64,000 bases of DNA from Nitrospira sp. (GTDB taxonomy: Bacteria; Nitrospirota; Nitrospiria; Nitrospirales; Nitrospiraceae): the NCBI GenBank assembly GCA_029194535.1, contig JARFXR010000002.1, positions 806,001 to 870,000 on the forward strand, read 5' to 3'. The notes beneath the pieces are model-generated. The model saw nothing but the letters and a program-made list of their open reading frames with translations. It did not search any database and had not been told where the DNA came from. Position numbers and translations under genes: made by a program. Below, one piece after another: positions 14,432 to 24,118 of this stretch (position 1 is its first letter; every line of letters starts with the position of its first letter).

Positions 14432-15475
14432 GTGACTGCAACGACCACAACAGGAGACGGGAGCCTCCACCGGTTCGAGGGATGGCTCCTCTCGCTCGTC
14501 CTTCATGGCCTTGTGCTTTTCGCTGCCCTGCCGCTGCTCCGTCGATTGCCGATCCAGATTCCTGCAGAACCGTTTCGCTGGGAGGTGACCCTCGTCCAAT
14601 GGGCAGAGATCGCCGCTGAACCGATGTATCCAACGCACATCACCGAGCAGATGGTGCCGACATCCATGGAGCCGGCGCCGCTCACGGCTCAGGTCGGCAA
14701 ACCGCTCGACAGGGCTGCCCATGCCGACAGTATCGTCCCTGTTCCCGCAACCCAGGAGGCGGCTGCCGTCGCAGCAATCCAGTCCATCGATCCTTTACCA
14801 ATCCCGGAACCCGCGGAACCGGTCTCTGCCTTTCAGGACAGCGCTGTGACGGCAGAGCCGCAGCCCTCGGCTCCGGCGCCGACCACAGCGCCGGTAGAAG
14901 CCGCCCCTGCCATGCGTCACAGGGGTCCGGCGCTACGCCAAGTAACCGAAGAGCCGGCCCAATCGATCCCGGCATCGGCAGAAGAATCCGCCACCGCGCT
15001 TCGGACAAGCGATCCACCGGTTCAATCGCCCGAGCCTGCAGCCGCCCCGACGCTGCAAGACCAGCCGGCGCCGACGGCGGTCGCAGCGGGCTCAGACAAT
15101 TCCAACGCTCCGTCCACAGAAGCCGTTCAAGGCGTACCACAAATAGTCTCCGGGCCCGCTCAGGCTGCCACTGCATCAACGGCGCGCGCAGACTACGGCT
15201 GGCTCCAGCGCGCGATCTTCCAGCGCTTGGAGGAGATCAAACGGTCCTCACGACCGTCGCTCGATCAGTCGCGTCCACTCAAGGTCTTGGTCAAAGCCGT
15301 CGTGTCGGATAAGGGCATGCTTGTGGAAAGTGAGGTGGTCAAGAGTTCCGGCCTCGATCGCATCGACCAGGAAGCGATGGCGCTCGTGCAACGGGCCTTT
15401 CCCTTGCAACTCGATCGTCTATTAGATCGTCAGCGGATCGTCCTGCGTATTCCAATCACCTATTCGCGAGACTAA
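14432..15475 (+). CDS. TonB family energy transducer
   Basis: 347 aa. One N-terminal membrane anchor (about residues 17-37), a long Pro/Ala/Glu-rich periplasmic spacer (40-245) and a C-terminal TonB domain (about 250-345: WLQRAIFQRLEEIKR, then KVLVKAVVSDKGMLVESEVVKSSG). Couples proton motive force through ExbB/ExbD, which are not in the window, to TonB-dependent receptors. GTG start at 14432. Second TonB of the window is at 30272. Located 62 bp after DUF4331 and 5 bp before the TPR gene, so it is likely dedicated to this system. Confidence 0.85.
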   Translation: MTATTTTGDGSLHRFEGWLLSLVLHGLVLFAALPLLRRLPIQIPAEPFRWEVTLVQWAEIAAEPMYPTHITEQMVPTSMEPAPLTAQVGKPLDRAAHADSIVPVPATQEAAAVAAIQSIDPLPIPEPAEPVSAFQDSAVTAEPQPSAPAPTTAPVEAAPAMRHRGPALRQVTEEPAQSIPASAEESATALRTSDPPVQSPEPAAAPTLQDQPAPTAVAAGSDNSNAPSTEAVQGVPQIVSGPAQAATASTARADYGWLQRAIFQRLEEIKRSSRPSLDQSRPLKVLVKAVVSDKGMLVESEVVKSSGLDRIDQEAMALVQRAFPLQLDRLLDRQRIVLRIPITYSRD

Positions 15476-15480
15476 CACTC

Positions 15481-16674
15481 ATGAATCGATCACGCTTTAT
15501 CGCGGTCTTGACGCTGCTCGCTTGGCTCGCGGTAAGCCACAGCGGTGAAACGACGGCTGAACCCTATCGTCCTGAACAAGCCGCACAGGTCCTCGAACGG
15601 CTCAGCTTCAAGCCGACTGATCCGGTTGAGCGAGAGGTCAGGGCGCTGAGGAACCGCTTGGCAGCAGACCCGCGCAACCTTGATTTGGCCGTACAATTGG
15701 CCGCTCGCTACATCGAACGGGGTCGATCGGAAGGTGATCCGCGTTTCCTAGGACAGGCCCAGGCGGTCCTGGCCCCATGGTGGAACGAACCGATGCCTCC
15801 GCCTGCGGCGCTCCTCCTGCGAGCGACAATCAGCCAGCACGGCCATGAATTCGACCGGGCCCTCGGCGATCTCGACCAGGTGCTGGTCGCGCAGCCGACC
15901 AACGCGCAAGCTTGGCTGACCAAAGCTGCGATTCTTCAAGTCCAGGCCCGCTATGATGATGCGCGTCGAGCGTGCCAGCCGCTGGGACGGCTCGCTCCTC
16001 GCCACGTGATCCTCACCTGCCTCAGCGACATCGCCGGTCTGACCGGCCAAGCGGCACAGAGCCAGGAGCTCCTCAGCGGGCTCCGCAACGATCCGAGGGT
16101 CTCAGTCCATGAAGGGATCTGGATCCGGACCGTCCTTGCGGAAATTGCAGCGCGCACCGGCGATGTCACAACCGGCGAGCAATATTTTTCAGAAGCCGTC
16201 AAGACCGGCGTGAAAGATCAGTACCTCTTAGCTGCCTACGCCGACTTCCTCTTGGATCAAGGCCGCCATCGAGAGGTCATCACCCTGCTCCAACACGAGA
16301 CGAGAGCCGACGGACTGCTCCTGAGGCTCGCGCTGGCCGAACAGGCGCTTGGCGCGCCGTCGGCAAAGGACCGCGTGGCGATGCTCGCCGCGCGATTTGC
16401 CGCTGCCCGCGAACGCGGCACCAACGTGCACGTGCGGGAAGAAGCGCGGTTCACGCTGGCCTTGCTGCGAGACCCGCACCGGGCGCTGCAGTTGGCCCAG
16501 ATCAACTGGCAGGTCCAGCGAGAACCGGCCGACGCCAGAATGCTTCTCGAAAGCGCGCTGGCAGCCGGCGACCATGAGGCAGCCAAGCCGGTGCTCGACT
16601 GGCTGAGCGCCAACCATGTTGAAGGCCTGCGCCTCCGCAAACTGGCGAAGCGATTCGAGGAGTACGACAAATGA
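15481..16674 (+). CDS. Exported TPR-repeat protein
   Basis: 397 aa with a signal peptide (residues 1-25) and repeated helix pairs typical of tetratricopeptide repeats (about residues 60-95, 115-180, 225-265, 330-380), giving a protein-binding periplasmic solenoid. Its stop codon overlaps the start of the HupE/UreJ gene (ATGA), and it starts 5 bp after tonB, so the three are one translation-coupled unit. Likely a scaffold or partner for the neighbouring transport proteins. Confidence 0.75.
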   Translation: MNRSRFIAVLTLLAWLAVSHSGETTAEPYRPEQAAQVLERLSFKPTDPVEREVRALRNRLAADPRNLDLAVQLAARYIERGRSEGDPRFLGQAQAVLAPWWNEPMPPPAALLLRATISQHGHEFDRALGDLDQVLVAQPTNAQAWLTKAAILQVQARYDDARRACQPLGRLAPRHVILTCLSDIAGLTGQAAQSQELLSGLRNDPRVSVHEGIWIRTVLAEIAARTGDVTTGEQYFSEAVKTGVKDQYLLAAYADFLLDQGRHREVITLLQHETRADGLLLRLALAEQALGAPSAKDRVAMLAARFAAARERGTNVHVREEARFTLALLRDPHRALQLAQINWQVQREPADARMLLESALAAGDHEAAKPVLDWLSANHVEGLRLRKLAKRFEEYDK

Positions 16675-17795
16675 ATAGCCTGATCCTTGCCCTCGTGGTA
16701 GCCCTCTTGAGCCAGCCTGCTTGGGCGCACAAACCCAGCGACAGTTATCTGGCGCTGACCGTTCAGGGCGACCGCATCCACGGCCAGTGGGATATTGCCT
16801 TGCGAGACTTGAACGACGCGATAGGATTGGATGCCGACAACGACGGGGCCATCACCTGGGGAGAGGTGCAGGCTAACCATGGCGGGATCGCGACCTACGC
16901 CCTCTCACGCCTGCGACTGCAGTCCCAGGGGGCCGCCTGCCGGACCGCCGTCACGGACCACCTTATCGACCGCCATACGGACGGCGCCTACGCCGTGCTT
17001 CGACTCACCGCCATGTGCCCGGCGAACATCATACAGCTGGCGATCGACTACCGCCTCCTCTTCGACTTGGATGCCCAGCACAAGGGGCTGTTGCGCCTGA
17101 CGCACAAGGACAAGACGCAGACGTCGATTTTCAGCCAGGACTCTCCCTCCAGGTCCTTCTCAATGGGAGACACCTCGGGCTGGCCGCAACTCGGGCAGTA
17201 CCTGCACGAAGGGGTCTGGCACATCTGGCAGGGATTCGATCACGTTCTGTTCTTGCTCGTGCTGCTGCTGCCGGCGGTGCTGGTGCGAGTCGATCGCCAC
17301 TGGCAAGCGGTTGAAGATCTTTCCTCCGCAGTCCGTGAGGTGGTCGCTATCGTGACGGCCTTTACTGTCGCTCATTCGTTGACCTTGAGCCTCGCTACAC
17401 TGGGGATCATTCAATTGCCCTCCCGCCTGGTCGAATCGGCCATTGCCCTCTCAGTCGCGATAGCGGCGCTTGCGAATCTATATCCGACCATGTTGCGTCG
17501 TCGCTGGTTCGTCGCCTTTGGGTTCGGCCTCATCCATGGATTTGGATTTGCCGGCGTCCTGTCCGATTTGGGGCTACCCCAAGACTCCTTGCTGCTGAGC
17601 CTGGTCGGTTTCAACGTCGGCGTTGAGATCGGCCAACTTGCCATCGTGGCCCTGTTCCTTCCGCTCGCCTATACCTTCCGTGAGGCTTCAACCTACCAAC
17701 CGATCGTGGTCCAGGCCGGCTCTGTCGTGGTCATGCTTGTGGCGCTGGTCTGGCTGGTCGAGCGCGCGCTGGATCTGAAACTGCTTCCTGCCTAA
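16671..17795 (+). CDS. HupE/UreJ-type permease with EF-hand-like N-terminal domain
   Basis: 374 aa. Signal peptide (residues 1-19, AWA-H), an N-terminal periplasmic domain with an EF-hand-like loop DADNDGAITWGE (residues 54-65), then a HupE/UreJ-2 membrane domain of about seven helices starting near residue 185 with HEGVWHIWQGFDHVLFL and the later FGLIHGFGFAGVL motif. HupE/UreJ proteins are nickel or cobalt permeases in hydrogenase and urease clusters; the larger UreJ-2 form is less characterised. Overlaps the TPR gene by 4 bp. With nikR nearby, nickel transport is possible but unproven. Confidence 0.8.
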   Translation: MNSLILALVVALLSQPAWAHKPSDSYLALTVQGDRIHGQWDIALRDLNDAIGLDADNDGAITWGEVQANHGGIATYALSRLRLQSQGAACRTAVTDHLIDRHTDGAYAVLRLTAMCPANIIQLAIDYRLLFDLDAQHKGLLRLTHKDKTQTSIFSQDSPSRSFSMGDTSGWPQLGQYLHEGVWHIWQGFDHVLFLLVLLLPAVLVRVDRHWQAVEDLSSAVREVVAIVTAFTVAHSLTLSLATLGIIQLPSRLVESAIALSVAIAALANLYPTMLRRRWFVAFGFGLIHGFGFAGVLSDLGLPQDSLLLSLVGFNVGVEIGQLAIVALFLPLAYTFREASTYQPIVVQAGSVVVMLVALVWLVERALDLKLLPA

Positions 17796-17983
17796 GCAGT
17801 CGCACGCCTCAAGGTCGTTGAGTCGAAAGCTCCGAGAAGGTCTCCGCTCTGCCGCCGGGCGGTTGCAAGCGGCGCCGACTCGGCTACGGATCGGCGTAAA
17901 CCGGTGAGTCCGCGCCCCCCGCTGCGGGAACGGATGCCGACGCACAGTGCCGGCGAAGCTGAGCGGGAAGCCGAGTCATTTCA

Positions 17984-19405
17984 CTACTCGCTGCGGACGG
18001 GAACGTAGAGTACCGTCCCCTGCCGGTTGACCAGCAGGAGGGCCAGATCGGTCGGCTTCATGGGATCGGCCAATCGCTGGAACGTGGAAAAGTTGGGAAT
18101 CGGCTGGCGGTTCAGCTCAAGAATCACGTCGCCGGGCTGCAGACCGGACGATTCCGCCAGGCTGCCCTCTTCAATGTCGGTCACGACTACTCCGCTGTTG
18201 ACGGGCAAATCCATCTGCCGAGCAAGCGGAGGCGTCACATCGTCGAAGACCACCCCCGACAGCGGATGTTGAGAGGTGGACGCTTCGGCCACGGCCGACT
18301 GACTGCGCTTGGTACGCTCCTTCGGCGCCTCCTGGACGATCATCTCCAGCTGTACCGGCTTGCCGTCGCGGATCACGTCGAGCCGATGTTTGCTGCCGAT
18401 GGCGGCGGCGGCCACCAGATTGCGCAGATGCCCGCTGTCCATCACGTCACGACCGTCGAAGCGCGCGATCACGTCCCCCCGCTTCAAACCGGCTTTTTCC
18501 GCCGATCCCTTGGCCTGCAAATCCGTGACGATGGCCCCCTTGACGTCGGGTAAGTGGAAAATTTTTCCCAACGTTGGCGAAACATCCTGGGTCGACGCGC
18601 CGAGGAATCCGCGCACGACCCGACCGGTCTTGATCAGGCTTTGCATCGCAGCCCGGGCCATGTTGCTGGGAATGGCGAATCCCACCCCCACGCTGCCTCC
18701 GGTGGGACTGGCGATGGCCGTGTTGATGCCGATCAGCTCGCCGTGGATGTTCACCAGCGCACCGCCGGAGTTTCCGGGGTTGATCGGTGCGTCCGTTTGA
18801 ATGAAGTCTTCGAAGTCGGCCACGCCCACGTCGGCTCGTCCTACCGCGCTGACGATGCCGAAGGTGGCCGTGCGGCTCAACCCGAGCGGGTTGCCGATGG
18901 CCAACACGAAATCGCCGACCGCCAGACGACCCGAATCGCCCCAGGGGACCGTCGGCAGATTCGTCGCCTGAATCTTCACGACCGCGACGTCGGTCTTCGG
19001 ATCGGTGGCGACGACCTTGCCCTTATATTGGCGGCGGTCGGCCAGCACGACCTCCACGTCCACGGCATCGGCCACGACGTGGTGATTCGTGACAATGTAG
19101 CCGTCCTGGGAGACGATGACGCCGGAGCCTTGCCCGTATTGTCGCCGCGCGGGTGGATCTTTGAACAGACCGAAGGGCAGGGTCTCGTCCGTGAACGCCT
19201 GGTCCTTCACCATGACGGTCGAGGCGATGCTGACGACGGCGGGAATGACCTTGGCCGCCGTGTCCTTGATCTGCTGCTGGAGATCGGAAACCCCGGTGAT
19301 GGGAATCAACCGGGCGCCGGCCCTCGCTTCGTCCATCGACAGCGCCGGCACCAGCACACAGGCGACCACGCAGAGCCATCCGGCACGCGATCGAGTCACG
19401 CGCAT
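17984..19405 (-). CDS. HtrA/DegP-family periplasmic serine protease
   Basis: 473 aa. Signal peptide (residues 1-29), trypsin-like domain with catalytic triad His in TNHHVV, Asp in KTDVAVVKI and Ser in PGNSGGAL, then two PDZ domains (about residues 275-360 and 385-470). Typical DegP/DegQ length. Degrades or chaperones misfolded envelope proteins. It lies downstream of the copper ATPase gene on the same strand with a 74-bp gap and could be part of the same metal-stress response. Confidence 0.92.
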   Translation of the reverse strand: MRVTRSRAGWLCVVACVLVPALSMDEARAGARLIPITGVSDLQQQIKDTAAKVIPAVVSIASTVMVKDQAFTDETLPFGLFKDPPARRQYGQGSGVIVSQDGYIVTNHHVVADAVDVEVVLADRRQYKGKVVATDPKTDVAVVKIQATNLPTVPWGDSGRLAVGDFVLAIGNPLGLSRTATFGIVSAVGRADVGVADFEDFIQTDAPINPGNSGGALVNIHGELIGINTAIASPTGGSVGVGFAIPSNMARAAMQSLIKTGRVVRGFLGASTQDVSPTLGKIFHLPDVKGAIVTDLQAKGSAEKAGLKRGDVIARFDGRDVMDSGHLRNLVAAAAIGSKHRLDVIRDGKPVQLEMIVQEAPKERTKRSQSAVAEASTSQHPLSGVVFDDVTPPLARQMDLPVNSGVVVTDIEEGSLAESSGLQPGDVILELNRQPIPNFSTFQRLADPMKPTDLALLLVNRQGTVLYVPVRSE

Positions 19406-19479
19406 CTCCTCAGCCGTTCCGTCGGGTTTTCAGGTCGAGAAACGCCTCGTAGCCTAGCATGGGCTCGGAACGGACGCAC

Positions 19480-22095
19480 TCATAATTCCACATGACGTAA
19501 TCTGAGCGCGTTGGAAATGACCGAGACGGAACTGAACGTCATGGCCGCGCTGGCGATCATCGGACTGAGCAGGAGTCCCCAGTGGGGATAGAGCAACCCT
19601 GCGGCGATCGGCACTCCGATCAGGTTGTAGGCAAAGGCGAAGAAGAGATTCTGCCGGATATTGCGCATCGTGGCCTGACTCAATCGCCTGGCCCGGACCA
19701 ATCCGCGGAGATCGCCTTTGACCAGCGTCACACCGGCGCTCTCCATGGCGATGTCCGTTCCGTTCCCCATCGCGATGCCCACGTCGGCGAACGCGAGCGC
19801 CGGCGCATCGTTGATGCCGTCCCCGGCCATGGCGACCACCCGCCTCTTCGACCGCAGCTCGGCGATGAGTGCGCCTTTTTGGTCCGGCAGCACCCCGGCA
19901 TGCACCGACTCGATCCCCAGCTGTGCGGCCACCCGGTCCGCCGTCGCGCGATGGTCGCCCGTGACCATGACCAGCTCGATACCGTCCTCTTTTAGCGCTT
20001 TCACGGCTTCCGCCGTCGTGGACTTGATCGGATCGGTGACGCCGAGCAACCCGCCGACCCGCCCGTCCGCCGCAACGAACAAGACCGTCTGTCCTTCGCC
20101 TCGCAGCGACGCGGCCTCCTCGTTTAACGTGCGCAGATCATCCTCGGATACTCCCGCCTCCTCCCGCAGAAAAGTCGCCGTGCCCACGGCGACACGGCGA
20201 CCCGACACCAGCCCGATCACCCCCTTGCCGGTCACGGATCGGAACTGTTCGACGGCCGCCGGAACGATGCCTCGGCGCTCCGCCCCGGCGACCACCGCGG
20301 AAGCCAGCGGATGCTCGCTGCTGCGTTCGAGACTCGCCGCCAGTTTCAACAATTCGTCGTCGGTCCAGGGAGGAGCAAACCGCACGGTCACCAGTTTCGG
20401 CCTTCCCTCTGTGAGCGTTCCGGTCTTGTCGACCACCACCGTATCCACGCGGCCCAGGATTTCCAGCGCCTCCGCCTTCTTGATCAAGACCCCGGCCGTC
20501 GCACCACGCCCGGTCCCCACCATGATCGACATCGGCGTCGCCAATCCCAACGCGCAAGGACAGGCGATGATCAACACCGCCACGGCGTTGACCAAGGCAT
20601 GGGCCAATCTCGGTTCCGGCCCCCAGATGGCCCACGCCAGCGCCGTAAGCGCCGCAACCGCCACGACCAGCGGGACGAAATAGGCTGCAACGACGTCCGC
20701 CACCCGTTGAATCGGCGCTCTCGTACGTTGTGCCTCGCCGACCATTTGAACGATGCGAGCCAACAAGGTGTCCCGGCCGACCAGCCGAGCTTCTATGAGG
20801 ATGCTGCCGGTCCCATTGATCGTTCCCCCGGTGACCCTCGTACCCGCCTGCTTCTCCACCGGCATCGGCTCCCCGGTAATCATGGACTCATCGACGGCGG
20901 TCGCCCCCTCGACGACAAGTCCGTCGACCGGCACTCGCTCTCCCGGACGTACTCGCAGCCGGTCTCCCACCTGCACGGTTTCGAGAGAAATATCCTTCTC
21001 AGTTCCATCGGTGCCGACCAGCCGGGCCGTCTTGGGAGCCAATCCAAGCAGCGCCTTCATGGCCGAGGTCGTCTGACTCCGGGCGCGCAGCTCAAGGACC
21101 TGTCCGAGGAGGACCAACACCGTTATCATGGCCGCCGCCTCGAAATACACCGCGACGGACCCGTCATGGAGGTGGAAGGACGCCGGCAGCAGCCCCGGCG
21201 CCACGGTCGCGACCATACTGTACGCATAGGCGGCACCGGTGCCGAGCGCAATGAGCGTGAACATGTTCGGCGCCCGATTGACGATCGAAGCCCATCCCCG
21301 CTCGAAAAACGGCCAGCCGCCCCAGAGAACCACGGGAGTTGCAAGCGCCCATTGGACCCAATTCAACAGGACGCCGCGGCCGGCCGCTCCGAATGGATCT
21401 CCCGGAATCATATGGGCCATCGCGAGCACCATCACGAGCGCAGCCGGACCCAGGCTGATCCAGAAACGTCGGGTCATGTCCAGGAGTTCGAGATTCGGCC
21501 CCTCGTCGAGCGAGACGACCTTCGGCTCCAAGGCCATGCCACAGATGGGACAAGCGCCCGGCTGGTACTCGAGCACCTCCGGATCCATGGGGCAGATATA
21601 TTCGATCGTCGCGCCGGCCGGTGCCGTGACGACCTGCGGCTTGCGCTGGGACGGAGGCACGAGATAAGAAGCCGGATCGGCCTGAAACTTGGCGAGGCAC
21701 CCCGTGGAGCAGAAGACGTATGTCTTGCCTTCGTGGACGTGCGACCCAGCCGCGGTCTTCGGCTGCACCGTCATTCCGCAAACAGGATCGATCTCGGCCC
21801 CTCCCGCCTCGGCAGGAGCCGGCATCATCATCTGCAACGGTTTCTTCTTTCCCAAGGAGATGAGACCGGCGGTCGGCGGCCGCAGGACCAAGTCCGGATC
21901 GGCTTTGAATGTGTTGAGGCAGGAGACGGCGCAGAAGTAGTAGGTCTTGCCATGATAATCGTACCGGCCCGCAGCCGTGGTTGGATCCACAGTCATTCCG
22001 CAGACCGGGTCGATCTCCGACCGAATCTTCTCGTCCATTCCATTACCTATAGTATGCCGACTTCCGCAACAGCCGCCCGTCGATCCAGGCACCAT
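19480..22095 (-). CDS. Copper-type P1B ATPase with two YHS domains
   Basis: 871 aa. N-terminal part has two YHS domains, each starting with IDPVCGMTV (about residues 28-70 and 101-145), and a heavy-metal binding segment [10 protein letters not shown]...[10 protein letters not shown] (about 165-192) instead of the common CxxC HMA domain. The ATPase core has eight membrane helices, the CPC metal site in [13 protein letters not shown], the TGE loop, phosphorylated DKTGT, the SEHPLA motif and GDGIND. Most consistent with Cu(I)/Ag(I) export. ATG 22095 has GGAGCGGG upstream; another ATG (MDEK) lies 57 bp in. Encoded directly downstream of a Cys-tailed ECF sigma gene. Confidence 0.92.
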   Translation of the reverse strand: MVPGSTGGCCGSRHTIGNGMDEKIRSEIDPVCGMTVDPTTAAGRYDYHGKTYYFCAVSCLNTFKADPDLVLRPPTAGLISLGKKKPLQMMMPAPAEAGGAEIDPVCGMTVQPKTAAGSHVHEGKTYVFCSTGCLAKFQADPASYLVPPSQRKPQVVTAPAGATIEYICPMDPEVLEYQPGACPICGMALEPKVVSLDEGPNLELLDMTRRFWISLGPAALVMVLAMAHMIPGDPFGAAGRGVLLNWVQWALATPVVLWGGWPFFERGWASIVNRAPNMFTLIALGTGAAYAYSMVATVAPGLLPASFHLHDGSVAVYFEAAAMITVLVLLGQVLELRARSQTTSAMKALLGLAPKTARLVGTDGTEKDISLETVQVGDRLRVRPGERVPVDGLVVEGATAVDESMITGEPMPVEKQAGTRVTGGTINGTGSILIEARLVGRDTLLARIVQMVGEAQRTRAPIQRVADVVAAYFVPLVVAVAALTALAWAIWGPEPRLAHALVNAVAVLIIACPCALGLATPMSIMVGTGRGATAGVLIKKAEALEILGRVDTVVVDKTGTLTEGRPKLVTVRFAPPWTDDELLKLAASLERSSEHPLASAVVAGAERRGIVPAAVEQFRSVTGKGVIGLVSGRRVAVGTATFLREEAGVSEDDLRTLNEEAASLRGEGQTVLFVAADGRVGGLLGVTDPIKSTTAEAVKALKEDGIELVMVTGDHRATADRVAAQLGIESVHAGVLPDQKGALIAELRSKRRVVAMAGDGINDAPALAFADVGIAMGNGTDIAMESAGVTLVKGDLRGLVRARRLSQATMRNIRQNLFFAFAYNLIGVPIAAGLLYPHWGLLLSPMIASAAMTFSSVSVISNALRLRHVEL

Positions 22096-22259
22096 GGTCC
22101 CGCTCCTTTCATCTTATACGGTCTGGTTGCTTAATGTCCCGTTCACTATGAGGACGGATGAGGCGGCGGGATATTACAGAGGGTCCGCCTGCGCAAAGGG
22201 GAACTTGCGAAAAGGCGGAAATGACACAGTGGCGGAAAGGAGAAGGGTAAGCTGGACGA

Positions 22260-22823
22260 CTATCCGCAGGCGCAGTTGAGGCAGCCGTGTCTGCTGCAGA
22301 TGCCGCAGGAGTCTTCAAGGGCAGCGCGTAAGGCCTGGCGGGCTCTGTGCAATCGAACCGTCAGATTGTTCCGGGATATCTTCAATGCTTCCGCGACAAG
22401 CGCCGGCGATTCCCCCTCAAGGTCGATACGCCTGATGAGCTCCGCATAGGACCCACGGAGTTGTGGGAGGAGCCGGTGTAGGCAGGCGCAGACCGTGGCT
22501 CTCACCTCATCCGGCGGCGGCTCCTGATGGTCGCCCGTAACCGTCAGCTCTCGGAGTAAGGCGTCGTTGCGACGCGTTTCGGCTCCTTGGGATCGATAAT
22601 AATCGATCAGCGCGTGGCGAAGGATGCGGTAGAACCATGCCACGGCGCTTTCCTCATTGTGTACCGCATGGTGACGTTCCACGGCCCGCATCAAGCTTTG
22701 CTGGAGGATATCGTCCACGACGGCTTCGTCGCCGAGCCGGCGGCTCAAGAACGACCGGAAAGCCGACTCGTGCGCAATCAGCCTTTGCACGACATCGCTC
22801 GGTTTTCTTTCCTTCTTCATCAT
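22260..22823 (-). CDS. ECF sigma factor with C-terminal cysteine-rich tail
   Basis: 187 aa: sigma region 2 (residues 15-85, with VVDDILQQSLMRAVE and AWFYRILRHALIDYYRS), region 4 (about 110-170, SPALVAEALKISRNNLTVRLHRAR), then a tail with the Cys pattern C-x2-C-x4-C-x2-C-x-C in the last 15 residues. No anti-sigma gene is adjacent. Such Cys tails suggest direct metal sensing, as in the copper-responsive CorE-type sigmas of Myxococcus; the exact subgroup is not certain. It lies directly upstream of the copper ATPase gene. An array of heptad repeats fills the gap between this start and the DsbA-like gene's stop. Confidence 0.82.
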   Translation of the reverse strand: MMKKERKPSDVVQRLIAHESAFRSFLSRRLGDEAVVDDILQQSLMRAVERHHAVHNEESAVAWFYRILRHALIDYYRSQGAETRRNDALLRELTVTGDHQEPPPDEVRATVCACLHRLLPQLRGSYAELIRRIDLEGESPALVAEALKISRNNLTVRLHRARQALRAALEDSCGICSRHGCLNCACG

Positions 22824-22826
22824 GTG

Positions 22827-22868
22827 TCACCCGTCACCGATCGCGTATCACTGATCATTCGTCATTTC
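22827..22868. repeat. Heptad repeat array between dsbA-like and ECF sigma genes
   Basis: Six in-phase 7-mers, mostly TCANNNN (TCACCCG, TCACCGA, TCGCGTA, TCACTGA, TCATTCG, TCATTTC). They fill the whole intergenic space and include the stop codon of the DsbA-like gene (22862-22864). Confidence 0.7.
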
Positions 22869-23518
22869 TTCACATCCGCGTCGAGAATGCTCCGGATAAC
22901 GGCAATGATATTGTCCGTCTTCATATTCTCGCCTTCGATCTTGATATTACCGTCGAGCAGCAATGTGGGCGTGGACTGAACCTTGATGCGTTCTCCCCAC
23001 TGCTTCCCGTCCTCGAAGGCTTTCGCCGGTTTCCCGCTGGCCAACCCCTCTTCGAACGCTTTGGGATCGAGGCCGACCTCCTTGATCAGCCCTTCGCGTA
23101 AGCTCCGATCCAATACCCCCGTGACCTTGTCCTGATGAATGGTGCGAAACAGCACCCGTTTCATTTCGTCGCCTTTGCCCATGATCTTCGCCTGTTCATA
23201 CATATCGAAGGGAGTCGGAAGCTTGTTGCGAAACACCGGAAAGCCGACCATGGTCGCCTCCAGCTTATTGCCGAATTCCTTCTGAAGGATCGGGAGACCG
23301 GCTTCATCGAAGTGATGGCAATGGGGACAATAAAAGTCGGCGAATTCGATGAGCTTGACCTTGCCGGGCTTGTGGGTGGACGGCTCGCCGTTCAAGAGTT
23401 CGAACTTGCCTTTTAGTTCAGGCGTTGCCGCCGTAGCGCCGTCGCTTGCGAGGACGCCGACACCCAACCAGATCGCCAGAACGCCGACCGCCCAATGCCA
23501 CCGAATTTTCTTCACCAT
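22862..23518 (-). CDS. DsbA-like thiol:disulfide oxidoreductase
   Basis: 218 aa. ATG 23518 is chosen because AAGGAG lies nine bases upstream; longer in-frame starts would precede the signal peptide. Signal anchor about residues 5-28, then a thioredoxin/DsbA fold with active site CPHC in FADFYCPHCHHF, helical insertion, and the cis-proline segment VQSTPTLLLDG. Likely an envelope thiol oxidoreductase, perhaps helping metal or cytochrome proteins. Same strand as the Cys-tailed sigma and copper ATPase. A TATAAT hexamer lies about 45 bp upstream. Confidence 0.85.
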   Translation of the reverse strand: MVKKIRWHWAVGVLAIWLGVGVLASDGATAATPELKGKFELLNGEPSTHKPGKVKLIEFADFYCPHCHHFDEAGLPILQKEFGNKLEATMVGFPVFRNKLPTPFDMYEQAKIMGKGDEMKRVLFRTIHQDKVTGVLDRSLREGLIKEVGLDPKAFEEGLASGKPAKAFEDGKQWGERIKVQSTPTLLLDGNIKIEGENMKTDNIIAVIRSILDADVKK

Positions 23519-23560
23519 ATCCATCCACTCCTTTCCTTGTCTCTCGACCGTAGAGTCCCC

Positions 23561-23566
23561 ATTATA
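23561..23566 (-). promoter_or_regulatory. Candidate -10 element for the DsbA-like gene
   Basis: Perfect TATAAT on the minus strand, 43 bp before the ATG. No good -35 hexamer is visible 17 bp upstream, so activator dependence is possible. Confidence 0.35.
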
Positions 23567-23594
23567 TCGAACGTTTCGAGGACATACCCTCTGA

Positions 23595-23600
23595 TATACT
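23595..23600 (+). promoter_or_regulatory. Candidate -10 element giving a leaderless slp-like mRNA
   Basis: TATACT ends six bases before the ATG at 23607. If used, transcription would start at or within a base or two of the start codon, giving a leaderless message. No Shine-Dalgarno sequence is present. Confidence 0.35.
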
Positions 23601-23606
23601 GCCGTC

Positions 23607-24113
23607 ATGTTCTTACAGGCAGCACCCGTGGCCCTGCTCTTTCTCGTCATCATGGGCTGCGCCTCGACCGAGCAGACCGATGACGCCCCTCAGGTCACCT
23701 TTCAGCAAGTTAAGGCTTCCCCGGATGCTTTCAAGGGGCAGTCGGTCATCTTCGGCGGCGAGGTACTCACGGCCAGACGGATGAAAGACGGCACGAGAGT
23801 CGAAATACTTCAGCTGCCCCTCGGCAGTTCCGGTTCTCCCGTGCATGACCTGACACAGTCACAGGGCCGCTTCGTGGCAATCCAGAAGGAATTCCTTGAT
23901 CCGGCCACCCTGCCCTATGGGACCAGAGTCACGGTAACCGGAGAGATGGCGGGATCAATCACGCTCCCGCTCGACGAAACCGAATACAACTATCCGATCG
24001 TCGAAACGAAACGACTGCGGGTCTGGTCCGATGCGACTCGGCCGGTTCCGCGATTCCGACCCTACTACGGTCCCGGCCCCTACTCGTCGCCCTATTGGAA
24101 CCCGTACTGGTGA
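23607..24113 (+). CDS. Slp-family outer-membrane lipoprotein
   Basis: 168 aa. Lipoprotein signal with lipobox VIMGC (Cys18), then a domain that resembles the Slp/YeaY family: VTFQQVKASPDAFKGQSVIFGGEVL, IQKEFLDPATLPYGTRVTVTGEM, and a Tyr/Pro-rich C-terminus with PYYGPGPY. Slp proteins are outer-membrane lipoproteins linked to starvation or acid stress in enterics. Transcribed divergently from the DsbA-like gene and convergently with a TPR gene. Confidence 0.78.
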   Translation: MFLQAAPVALLFLVIMGCASTEQTDDAPQVTFQQVKASPDAFKGQSVIFGGEVLTARRMKDGTRVEILQLPLGSSGSPVHDLTQSQGRFVAIQKEFLDPATLPYGTRVTVTGEMAGSITLPLDETEYNYPIVETKRLRVWSDATRPVPRFRPYYGPGPYSSPYWNPYW

Positions 24114-24118
24114 AAGGC

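Noticed and set aside
22827-22868. CRISPR array
   Set aside because: Units are 7 bp and degenerate with no spacers, and no cas gene is present; this is a heptad repeat array.
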